From the NCBI GenBank assembly GCA_965204915.1, contig OZ242023.1, positions 4,154,001-4,218,000 of the forward strand: 64,000 bases of DNA, read 5' to 3'. This document shows positions 7,884 to 16,700 of the stretch, in pieces. The notes beneath the pieces were generated by a model. That model searched no databases, was not told where the DNA came from, and was given only the letters and a program-made list of their open reading frames with translations. The position numbers and the translations under genes were made by a program. How positions within the stretch are numbered: position 1 is the first letter of the stretch; each line of letters starts with the position of its first letter. This DNA is from HK1 sp965204915 (lineage in GTDB: Bacteria > Pseudomonadota > Gammaproteobacteria > HK1).

Positions 7884-9518
7884 CTACAGCATCCAGATGA
7901 CTACGCCGCGCCCGTCCTGCCGGCGTCCGCCTCCATCCGCTTCGCCAACGCCGTCTCGGGGCTCCGCCGCGCTCCCGCCACCCCGGCGCTCCCCGCTACG
8001 ACGGTCCATCACCACCAGATGCCCTTCCTCCGCCCTGCACTGCTTCATGTACCCCAACGTCTGCTTCACGCCTTTCTCGACCGTCCACGCGAGGCTCTTG
8101 CGGTCCGTATCCCGCAACACCTTGCACTCCACCACGAACCGCTCCCACAGGTCCGACGGCTGTCCCGATTCCCGCGGCCACAGCACCAGCAGGTCCGTCC
8201 GGCCCCGCCCCAACCCGTACTCCCGCTCAATGCGACCGCCCCCGTTCACCACCCGTTGCAGGTACGACTGCAAGATGAGCTGTGGAGCCGCCTCCCGGTA
8301 CGCCCCCAGATGGCCGAGCCAGTGCTCCGCGTGCTCCCCGAAGAACGTGCGGAACGCACTCAGCAGCTTCGTCATGTCCAGCCGGCCGCCGTCGTCCACG
8401 TACCACGCCACCTCGATGTCCAGGCTGCTTTGCAGGACGTAGCCCAGCTCCCGCGGCACCACCTCCCGGTAGATCGGATTCGCGATACGTGGCGGGTCGG
8501 CGGCGGCGATGAGACCCAGATCGCGCACGTACTCCAGGTCGCGGGCATGGTGCCGGACCTCCCCGCCGCTCAGAATGGGCTCGATGACCCGCTGTACCCG
8601 TTCCTCCTCCAGCTTGTGCGCCAACTGGTCCAGATGCGTGCGCCGCGAGAGAATCAACTCCTCCCGCGCCGCGTAGACGTCGTCCACTTCAATGGAGCGC
8701 GAGCGATCCCGCCCGGCCTTGTTGTCGAAGCACGCCCCCGCGCACAGCGCATTCACCAGCCACGGCTGGCCGCGGGTCTGCGTCCACACTGAATCCAGCG
8801 CGGCCGGGGAGAAGCGCTGGCCGGTCTCCTCGGTGTGCTGCGCCATCAGCGCCCGCGTCTCCGCCTCCGTGAAGTCGCCCATGCGTAACGACTTCGCGGC
8901 GACGTTGAAGGGGCTGCCCCCGGCGATGACCTCGCCGGTGCTCGACCGGATGCGGTGGTCGCGGATGTCGCGCACCCCGCACAGCACCACGCTCTGCGGG
9001 AAGCCCTCGGGACGCCTCTGGTAGCCGGCGCGAAGCTGGCGCAGCACCGAGAGCAGGGTGTCGCCGACCAGCGAGTCGATCTCATCGACCAGCAGCACCA
9101 GCGGCACCGGGCTGGCCCGGCACCAGCGGGCGAGCAGCCGCTTGAGGGCGTCGTCAGGTCCCACCTTCGCCAGGATGTCCGGCCAGACTTCCTCGGGGTA
9201 GTCGTCACCCAGCTCCTGCGCATTCTCGGCCAAGCTGCCCAGAATGGCGCGGATGCCCCGCGCCGTGTCGTCGCGCGCCACCTGGCCGACTTCGACGTTC
9301 ACGTCCACGCAGCGGAAGTTGCCCACTTCGCCGCTGTTCAAGAGGTCACGCAGGGCGATGAGCGCCGAGGTCTTGCCGGTCTGGCGCGGCGCGTGCAGCA
9401 CGAAGTACTGCTTGGCGCGGATCAGGCGCAGGAACTCGCCAACGTCCGCCCGGTCCAGCGGCGCGATGGCGTAGTGGTCGTCCGGGCGCACCGGCCCCGC
9501 GGTGTTGAAGAAGCGCAT
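7884..9518 (-). CDS. AAA ATPase fused to PD-(D/E)XK nuclease-like domain, copy 1
   Basis: 544 aa. N-terminal AAA-like ATPase: Walker A in HAPRQTGKTSAL (about 42-53), Walker B in VLLVDEIDSL (141-150), sensor-like VVLCGVRDIRDHRI. The C-terminal domain has GLGRGRTDLLVLW followed by RFVVECKVL, the D...E-x-K pattern of PD-(D/E)XK nucleases. The last 40 or so residues are Gly/Arg-rich. Nearly the same protein is encoded at 18838-20472. Role unknown: proteins of this build are common in accessory regions, and a defence or mobile-element function is only an inference. Confidence 0.85.
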   Translation of the reverse strand: MRFFNTAGPVRPDDHYAIAPLDRADVGEFLRLIRAKQYFVLHAPRQTGKTSALIALRDLLNSGEVGNFRCVDVNVEVGQVARDDTARGIRAILGSLAENAQELGDDYPEEVWPDILAKVGPDDALKRLLARWCRASPVPLVLLVDEIDSLVGDTLLSVLRQLRAGYQRRPEGFPQSVVLCGVRDIRDHRIRSSTGEVIAGGSPFNVAAKSLRMGDFTEAETRALMAQHTEETGQRFSPAALDSVWTQTRGQPWLVNALCAGACFDNKAGRDRSRSIEVDDVYAAREELILSRRTHLDQLAHKLEEERVQRVIEPILSGGEVRHHARDLEYVRDLGLIAAADPPRIANPIYREVVPRELGYVLQSSLDIEVAWYVDDGGRLDMTKLLSAFRTFFGEHAEHWLGHLGAYREAAPQLILQSYLQRVVNGGGRIEREYGLGRGRTDLLVLWPRESGQPSDLWERFVVECKVLRDTDRKSLAWTVEKGVKQTLGYMKQCRAEEGHLVVMDRRSGERRGGGSAAEPRDGVGEADGGGRRQDGRGVVIWML

Positions 9519-9569
9519 GGGCCGATTATGGCACTTGCCGCGCGCCGTTGCGTGCGCGGGCGGCCAACG

Positions 9570-9618
9570 GCACGTCAGGACGGGACCAGGATTCGGGACC
9601 GGGATTCGGGACCGGGCA
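9570..9618. repeat. 13-bp direct repeat tract between AAA gene and res
   Basis: Just upstream of AAA copy 1 the text reads GGGACCAGGATTC, GGGACCGGGATTC, then GGGACCGGGCAGC: about three units of a 13-bp repeat. It lies in the 177-bp gap between AAA copy 1 and the restriction subunit. It is one of several short tandem repeat tracts in the window. Confidence 0.6.
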
Positions 9619-9695
9619 GCACGATCAGGGTGCGGCGGCCTTCACGCCCGCGACCCATGACGTCCCCGGCCATTCCTCCGCCAACCCGTCCGGCC

Positions 9696-12600
9696 TCACG
9701 CCAGGACACCATCGATCAATCCGTTGAATGCGGCCTCCACCTTCGCCCCGAAGTCCTCCTCCATCCCGTACACGTCCCCGAACTCGGCGAAGGCCCAGCG
9801 GCCGAACGTGCCCAGGCGGTTCACACCGGGCACCCAGAAGGTCTCCATCGCCGCCTTCTTCTCCTTCGCGTCCTCGCGCCGGTAGCCCTTGACCTCCACC
9901 ACCAGATGCAGCGGGTCCTCCTCTCCCCGCCCGTCGTCCACCAGGACGATGAAGTCGGGCCGGTAGCGCCTCGCCTCCGAGCCGAACCGGTAGGGCGCCT
10001 CGAACCCCAGGTGGTCGTTCTTCACGTAGGCGCGCACCCGCCGGTGCGACTCCGCGACGCGGCAGAACTCCGCCTCCCATTCGCTGTCGCAGACCGCCCA
10101 GTTGACGTGGCTTCGCCCGGCGCCGGTCTCCCACCGCAGCGTCTTCGAGGTCCTGAAGCTCACGTGCACCGTCGAGCCCGCGGGGTTGTACGGGTCGAGC
10201 ACCGCCTTGACCGGGCGCTCGCCTTCCCGCCTCGCGACGATGCCGCGGGTGATCCGCTCGCAGGCGACATCGGCCAGCTCCTGGTACATGAGCTGGGCCG
10301 GGTAGGTGCCGCCCTTGCACACCAGATGGCCGTCGAGCCACTGCCGGGTGACCCGCTTGAGCTGGCCGAAGAGATGGAGCTTCGGCGCCTCCCCGGGGTC
10401 CCGCCACTTGGTCTCCAGCAGGCGTTTGGCCAGGTGGAAGAGGAGCGTCGAGCGGCGCAGGCCGCCCGTGTGCACCAGGCCCAGGTCCACCCCCTCGCCG
10501 ATGATGCCCCGGTTCAGGGTCTTCGACGGCCCCACGAGATCGGGCGTCAGCTCCAGGGTCGAGTCGTCGTCGAAGCGCGCCGACAGCCGCTCCTCCGGCA
10601 GCTCCACACGGTAGCCCGCCACCCGCGGGAAGCGGATCTCGCAGGCGTCGCGCTCGGGCGTGACCGCCTTCACGTGCACGGTCTTGCGCGGCGGTTGCGG
10701 CGGCGTGACCACCGGCCTGGCGGTGAAGTCGAAGGGGATGCCGAGCACGTCGGCGTACTCCACGTTGAAGCGGCCCTCCTCGTTCAGGTCGTAGGACTGC
10801 CGGCGCAGCGCCCGCCCCACCACCTGCTCGCACAGAAGCTGGGTGCCGAACGCGCGCACGCCGAGCACGTGGGTCACGGTGTTCGCGTCCCATCCCTCGC
10901 TCAGCATGGCCACGGAGACGACGCAGCGGATGGTGCTCCCGAGCTGCCCCGGCTTCCCGACGGTGTTCATCACCTCCCGCAGCAGGTCTTCGTCGGAGAG
11001 GCGGTCCGCCTTCTGCCGGTCCCCGGTGCGCTCGACGATCTCGCGGCGGAAGCGCTCGATCTCGTCCCCGGCCATCTTGCGGAAGTCCGCATCCAGCGCC
11101 TCGCCCGATTCGAGCTGCCCGCTGTCGATGAGCAGGGTGTTCGGGCGGGGCAGCGGGGCGCCGTCCTCGTCGAAGTTCCGGAACAGCGGCAGCCGGCCCT
11201 GCACCAGGGTCGCGGTCCGATGGCCGTCTCCGCCGCCGTTTCCGCTCCCGGTTCCGCTCCCGTTTCCGCCCCCGATTCCGCTCCGGCTCGCGGTCCCGGC
11301 CTCGTCCTTGCCCCTGCCGCCGTCCCCGCGGTGGAACCCCGAGGCGGGCACGGCGCGGGAACCGGCTCGCGCTCTGCCGCCGTCCCCGCTCCCGCGGTGG
11401 AACCCCGAGACGTAGTCGTAGACCAGCTTGGACGTGGACGTGTTGTTGCACACGACGATGAAGCAGGGCGGGACCTCGATGCCGGCCGCCTCCCACAGCG
11501 CGAAGGTCTTCTCGTAGTGCCCGTAGAGCGCTTCGAGCGCGGTTTGCAGCTCCACGGGGAGGCTCAACGGGTCGAGCGCCTCCGCCTTGCCGCGCCCCTT
11601 CTTCGGCATCTTCCCCCGGATGTGCTCCCAGAGGTTGCGGAACTTCGGCATCTCGCCGCCCGGGATGTTGTCCGCCACCGGCACCCGCGGCAGCTTGACG
11701 ATGCCGCATTCGATGGCGTCCATCAGCGAGAAGTCGCTCATCGTCCACGGGAACAGCGTCCCTTCGGCGTAGCCCGACCCGCGGAGGAAGAAGGGGGTGG
11801 CGGAGAGATCGACGATGCGGCGCACGCCCAGCGTGCGGGCCACGCTTTCGAGCCCGCCCATCCACAGCCGGGCGTGCCTGCGGTTCTTCTCCGCCTCCTT
11901 CCGGTCGTCCCCCTTCAGCGCGCCCTCTTCGTCCGCCTCCGCCGGCCTCTCCCGGTAGCAGTGGTGCGCCTCGTCGTTCAGGACCAGGACGTCCTTCATG
12001 CCCATCAGCCCGGGCATCACCCGCCGCAGCATCTGGCCCTCGGTTTCGAGGGATCGGAGCCCGGCCCCCCGCCCTTGCAGCAGCGCCCGCCCCCCGGTGG
12101 AGAGCGGGAGGGTCTCGCGCCGCCTGAAGGCGTGGAAGTTGGTGATGACGATCCGGGCGCGGTCGAGGTCGGCGAGCATGTCCGCCGGGACGAGCTCGCG
12201 GCTGCGGTAGTCGCTGTCCGGGTCGTTCGGTTGCAGCACGCGGAGCCGGTCGCGGATCGGCAGGCCCGGGGCGACGACGAGGAATCCGCGGCTGAAGCGC
12301 CGGCTGCCGGGATGGCGCACCGCGTTGACCGTCTGCCAGGCGATGATCATCGCCATCACGGTGGTCTTGCCGGCCCCGGTCGCGAGCTTGAGCGCCAGCC
12401 GGGACAGGCCCGGGTTGGCCCCGGCGTTGGCCGCCTCGAGGTGGTCGAGGAAGGTCTTCGCGCGCCGGCCGAGCCGCGGCGCGGCCTCGGTGAGCCAGAT
12501 CAGCGTCTCGACCGCCTCGATCTGGCAGAAGAAGGGCCGGAGGCCGCCGAAGCGGTGGTGGCGCCAGTGCCGCAGCAGGCGGGCCGTCTCCGGGGTGGTG

Positions 12601-12908
12601 CGCCAATCGTTCGGGTTCGGCAGCGCCCGCCACCGGTCCACGTGGCTGCGGAGCTCGTTGATGATGGGCGTCGGGTCGTAGCGCTGGGCCTTCGTGGACA
12701 CCCCGGTGCGGTCCCCGAACTCCAGCGCGTCCTGGGCGGCTGCCGTCTTCCTCTTCCGGGGCTTCGGGATGGGCGTGATGAATTCCGCCCGCCGCCGCTG
12801 CTCGACGATGCGGCTGGTCGGCTGTCCTTCCGGGTCCAGCTCCCAATGGCGGGCCGGGTGCTCGTAGGGCGAGTTGATGACCGGCTGCTCGAAGAACGGT
12901 TTGCTCAT
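9696..12908 (-). CDS. Type III-like restriction endonuclease subunit (DEAD/DEAH helicase-nuclease)
   Basis: About 1070 aa. The start at 12908 (MSKPFFEQPVINSPYEHPARHWELD) matches the conserved N-terminus of this Res-like family (I recall it as the BPTD_3080 family; not checked). An upstream ATG at 12959 adds 17 residues. Superfamily 2 helicase motifs: Walker A LATGAGKTTVM, DEAH in LNDEAHHCY, SATPFF, and a C-terminal helicase half with VSVAMLSEGWDA and QVVGRALRRQSYD. Near the C-terminus, YRPDFIVLVDD and LVVEVKGYR form a PD-(D/E)XK nuclease. It should act with a Mod-type methylase, probably that at 3592-6912. Residues of about 500-563 (11215-11410) are a Gly/Arg/Ser-rich insertion. It starts 3 to 54 bp after the small ORF upstream, depending on start. 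Confidence 0.9.
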   Translation of the reverse strand: MSKPFFEQPVINSPYEHPARHWELDPEGQPTSRIVEQRRRAEFITPIPKPRKRKTAAAQDALEFGDRTGVSTKAQRYDPTPIINELRSHVDRWRALPNPNDWRTTPETARLLRHWRHHRFGGLRPFFCQIEAVETLIWLTEAAPRLGRRAKTFLDHLEAANAGANPGLSRLALKLATGAGKTTVMAMIIAWQTVNAVRHPGSRRFSRGFLVVAPGLPIRDRLRVLQPNDPDSDYRSRELVPADMLADLDRARIVITNFHAFRRRETLPLSTGGRALLQGRGAGLRSLETEGQMLRRVMPGLMGMKDVLVLNDEAHHCYRERPAEADEEGALKGDDRKEAEKNRRHARLWMGGLESVARTLGVRRIVDLSATPFFLRGSGYAEGTLFPWTMSDFSLMDAIECGIVKLPRVPVADNIPGGEMPKFRNLWEHIRGKMPKKGRGKAEALDPLSLPVELQTALEALYGHYEKTFALWEAAGIEVPPCFIVVCNNTSTSKLVYDYVSGFHRGSGDGGRARAGSRAVPASGFHRGDGGRGKDEAGTASRSGIGGGNGSGTGSGNGGGDGHRTATLVQGRLPLFRNFDEDGAPLPRPNTLLIDSGQLESGEALDADFRKMAGDEIERFRREIVERTGDRQKADRLSDEDLLREVMNTVGKPGQLGSTIRCVVSVAMLSEGWDANTVTHVLGVRAFGTQLLCEQVVGRALRRQSYDLNEEGRFNVEYADVLGIPFDFTARPVVTPPQPPRKTVHVKAVTPERDACEIRFPRVAGYRVELPEERLSARFDDDSTLELTPDLVGPSKTLNRGIIGEGVDLGLVHTGGLRRSTLLFHLAKRLLETKWRDPGEAPKLHLFGQLKRVTRQWLDGHLVCKGGTYPAQLMYQELADVACERITRGIVARREGERPVKAVLDPYNPAGSTVHVSFRTSKTLRWETGAGRSHVNWAVCDSEWEAEFCRVAESHRRVRAYVKNDHLGFEAPYRFGSEARRYRPDFIVLVDDGRGEEDPLHLVVEVKGYRREDAKEKKAAMETFWVPGVNRLGTFGRWAFAEFGDVYGMEEDFGAKVEAAFNGLIDGVLA

Positions 12909-12962
12909 GGATGGCTCCGTAGCGTCCTGTCTCCGGGGTCTTGCATCGAACGAACCCATTCC

Positions 12963-13427
12963 TCAGCGATCAGCGACGCTTCGTCCGGCATTGGTCGCGG
13001 GCTGCCCGATCTGCCCGGCCCGGTGTGTGATGGTAGCCGCGACCATCCTGTCTTCTTCTTCCAGTCGCGGGAACGTGTACACGCTGTCGTTCGCCTGTTT
13101 CTCCTCTTCGATCCACCGGGCGAACGCCTCCGTCTTCACCTCCTTCCGCCACAGCGCGTCTTTCATGATCCATGCCTTGCGTTCCTTCTCGGACCACTCT
13201 CCCTGCATGGCCCTTGCCGTTGCCCGACTCTCGCGCCTCGCCTGTTTCGCGGCCACGTTCTGGTAGACCTTCGGGCTCTCCCGGGCGGCTTCCGCCGGAA
13301 CGATCACCATGCTCCCGCGGTATTCCTGCACGGCGCAGAGCATCCGGCGCACTGATTGGCGTATCAGGAGAACGCTGTCGACCGCGCAGGCGCAGACTGG
13401 TCCTCGTATCGTCGTTGCCTCGATCAT
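12963..13427 (-). CDS. Unrecognised small protein coupled to res
   Basis: 154 aa from ATG 13427, whose ATGA overlaps the stop of the preceding small ORF; a GTG at 13460 is possible but less supported. No family recognised. The first half is hydrophobic/mixed (VDSVLLIRQSVRRMLCAVQEY, a Val/Pro/Ala segment), the middle highly charged (EKERKAWIMKDALWRKEVK) and helical. It lies in the operon STAND NTPase - small ORF - this gene - restriction subunit. A subunit or inhibitor of a neighbour is possible, but nothing in the sequence decides. Confidence 0.6.
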   Translation of the reverse strand: MIEATTIRGPVCACAVDSVLLIRQSVRRMLCAVQEYRGSMVIVPAEAARESPKVYQNVAAKQARRESRATARAMQGEWSEKERKAWIMKDALWRKEVKTEAFARWIEEEKQANDSVYTFPRLEEEDRMVAATITHRAGQIGQPATNAGRSVADR

Positions 13428-13687
13428 CTTCCCGGTCCGCGACCGTACATCGCTTCCCACATCAGCGCCGCCACGTCACGATCGCCTCTTTCCTCGGCTT
13501 CGTCCCACAGGGTCCACAGTACGGAGGGTGCGGCCTCTCCTTCTTCGTTCCGTACTTCTTCGTGGCGGCTCTCCTGTCCTTCTGCGTTCCCTGCTTCTCG
13601 TGGTTCCTGCATCGCCTTGCCCTCGTAAGGTCTGCTGGCCATCTTCGGTTCAATCGAGTCGATCATGTGCCGCTCGCACTTCCTCAT
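13424..13687 (-). CDS. Unrecognised 87-aa acidic protein in STAND/res operon
   Basis: 87 aa, Glu/Arg-rich (NAEGQESRHEEVRNEEGEA), ending with WTLWDEAEERGDRDVAALMWEAMYGRG, probably an amphipathic helix. It starts 33 bp after the stop of the large NTPase, and its stop overlaps the next start (ATGA). No family recognised. Its position inside a minus-strand operon with both neighbours coupled is the main evidence that it is real. Confidence 0.55.
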   Translation of the reverse strand: MRKCERHMIDSIEPKMASRPYEGKAMQEPREAGNAEGQESRHEEVRNEEGEAAPSVLWTLWDEAEERGDRDVAALMWEAMYGRGPGR

Positions 13688-13720
13688 GCTACGGTCTTGA
13701 CTTCTCCCACGACGAACCGG

Positions 13721-16700
13721 CTACCGCTCGAATTGCTCGAATTCGCGTCCCGCGTCGTGAATTCGTTCCAGGCAGAGGCGATCGATCAGATCCAGGGACC
13801 GGGACGTCCATTCGTCGTCCTGGTGCTGCTGGTATGTCCGGAAGATGAGCTTTGCGACGGTGTGCGTGCCTCCGGCACGTCTGGTCCGAATGTCCCGTGC
13901 TTCGTCGGTGAAGCGATCGAAGAATTTCTCGCAGACCTCGCACGTCATTCCCGGCAGCCGCCCCGATGATTTCTCCAACGTATGAAGAATCCGGGAGGAC
14001 TCCTCCTCGAATGCTTTGCTGTCGCAGAACGTCGCGATCAGGTCTCCGTAGTCGTCGAGGGTTTCATCCTGCAATCGGCGGAAGCATGACGCGGATTCAC
14101 GTCGTACCCCGGGATCGTCGTCGTCGAACAACGCGACAAGCGTTGCTTCGCACCAAGCTCGGTACTCCGGACCGGCGATGTTGGCGGCGGAGACCTGCGC
14201 CACGCCGAGGCGGTGCGGAGTGTCGCCGCGCAAGGCTTCATCAACGAGATCCGTGGCATCCTCGTGTATCAGGGTGGCGATACTGGCGAAGCGCGCACCG
14301 ACTTTGCAGACTTCCGGTTCGGACGACCGGAGCATGCGCTCGACAATCGGCCGCAGCTCCGAAAAGCCGTCACGCAAGTGATCTTTGATGAAATCGCAAA
14401 CGTGGGGCGTCGCGAGCAGACGATCTTCAGACAGGTCCATGCTCTGGAAGAGCGACATGCCAAGCGCAGGATCGTGACAGGAGACGGCCCGGAGGGTCCC
14501 GGCGACGCATGAGAGTACGGCCGCGCTCCGATCCCGGATCATCCGGTCGAGGGTCGGGTGGAACCGTTCGATGCAGGTGGCGTCGGAGAGGACGAGATCC
14601 CGGATGGCGTCGGCCGCTCTCCCGCGCGTCGTGTTGATGCCGTTGAAGTGGATATCGCCACCGTAGTACGGTTGACCGCTGCCAGCTTCCTCCTGCCACG
14701 CCTCGCTGGCGGGATCTTCGTGCTCCGTGGCGAGTTGGTGGAGCATCCGGGCGGCATCGTCCGGTAGCGGGTCTTCGATGTTTCCGAGGACATCTGCAAT
14801 AAACCGACCACAAGGCCCGCGCGACTCTGCAAATGCCTTGCGGCATACCTGTAGTTTGAGGTCGCTCGCGATCGACGCTTCCTTCAATGCCAACAGCGTC
14901 CAATCCAGGTATACCGGGTTCGCGTCAGCGGGGAAGCGCAGGCTGAGGCGGGCGAACCGCTCCGGCTCCTCCTTGGCACGTTCTTCGAGGACTTGCGCCA
15001 ACTGCCGGGCGCCGCCCGTAACCTCATCCTGCAAGAAACGTCCCCAATCCTCCGAGCGGTATTTCTTGATGGCGCGCAGCCACTGGTCGTCGGTCATCTT
15101 GTCCGCGACGTCCTTCTTGATCGGTGACTTGACCACACCACCAGTGATCCCACGCGGCTCGCCTTCCGGCTCACCGAACTTCCGCTTCAGCTCCTCGAAG
15201 TGCGCGTTCGTACTGGCGCTGCGTAGCTCTGGCGGGATCGCCGAAAGCAGGGCGAACCGAGACCATCCGATCCGTTTGTATCCATCCTTGGTGCGTTCAT
15301 AGGGATGGACGTAGTGCAGGATTACCCTTTCAAGCCGCTCGCGGTTATCGGCAGTGCAGTGCGGGACCACCGCCCGGACCGCTTCCATCGCGCACCAATG
15401 CGGGTTTTCGCTTAGCCCGCACTCGAACCGCCACGGTTCGTCGCACAGCAGGGCGGCTGCCTCGTCCGCATAGCGTGCCGCCCCGCCGGTGTACAGGGCC
15501 AGCAGGAGGTGGTTCGCGACGTGGGTGTCGCGTCGGCGCAAGTCGGCGATCTCGTCACGGAGATCCGTAGCGCCCTCGCGGGCGAGGGTGGCCAGTGCCC
15601 CGGCCAACTCCGGAAGGCACGCTTCTTCGCCCCCCGGATGATCGGTTTTCGTGAGAATCGGCCATACGGCATCGTGCTTGGGCGACGTACCGCCGGACAG
15701 GGCGAAGAAGTCAGAGATTTCGAGAACCACCGGAAGCACGTGCTCCACGAACGCCGCCGGAGCGTGCCTCGCGGACGTGTTGAACAGCACTGCCGCCGAT
15801 TCGTCGTCGCGGAAAAATTCCCATCCACGCAGATCCCCGCCGTCGGCGCGGACGGCCGCAAGGCGTCGCCGGAACCGATGGGCCAGAGCTTCCGGGATCC
15901 ATTCGGGACGGTTCTTGTCCAGACCGTGGAGCATGTTCCAGAACGTATCGTCCTCCGCGACCGGCCTCCGGATCTCGTCCAGCGCACCGTTGCCCACGAG
16001 GCGCAGTAAGAGCTCGAAGAAACGGCGGCTCGTGTGGTGGTCGGCACATTGCATGATGAATCGAAGCCGAGACGCCCACTCACCGCCACGGTCGGCGTAC
16101 GGTTCGAGCAGGGCCGCGACGCGATCCGGCGCATGGCTTTGGTGGTGCCTCAAGTAGTCCACCGCCGTATCGTTGAGCCGGTCGTTGCCCGAGGCCAGCC
16201 AATCCTCGATCACGCCGTGCCGGTCGGTGGCCTCGAACCAGGACGATGATCCGAAGAATCGACGCCATGCGATCTCCGACAGCTTGTCCGGGTTCGGCGT
16301 GTCTTCCTCGATGGCCTTGAGCGCCGGCGCGATCCACTGTTGCCGGATCGCCCATTCTTCCTCGGACGGGTCCGTGACTTCGGCGAGGAGGGCAAACGCG
16401 AGGCCCTTGACATGCGCCCGGACCCCCTCGTCCGACAGCAGGGCGCGAATCTCCTCCACATACCGGGCACGGTCCGCGTCACGAAGATAGGCCAGCACCT
16501 GCCGGATCTGGGCGCGGCGGAACAGATGCTGCTCCGATCCCTTGAGAAATGACACCAGCGACCCCGGCTGCCCGACGAACACCCGGGCGAAGCAGTAGTC
16601 GAAGAAACTCTCGTGGCCGAATCCGTAGCGGCGCCTGTCGAAGGTGAGCACTCCTTCCGAGGCCAACCGATCCACGTATGCGGACGGGAAATCGTCCAGG

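Noticed and set aside
8955..13355. 1466-aa plus-strand open frame antisense to the AAA gene and res
   Set aside because: It is the mirror of high-GC codons on the minus strand, lacks motifs, and crosses two clearly coding genes.
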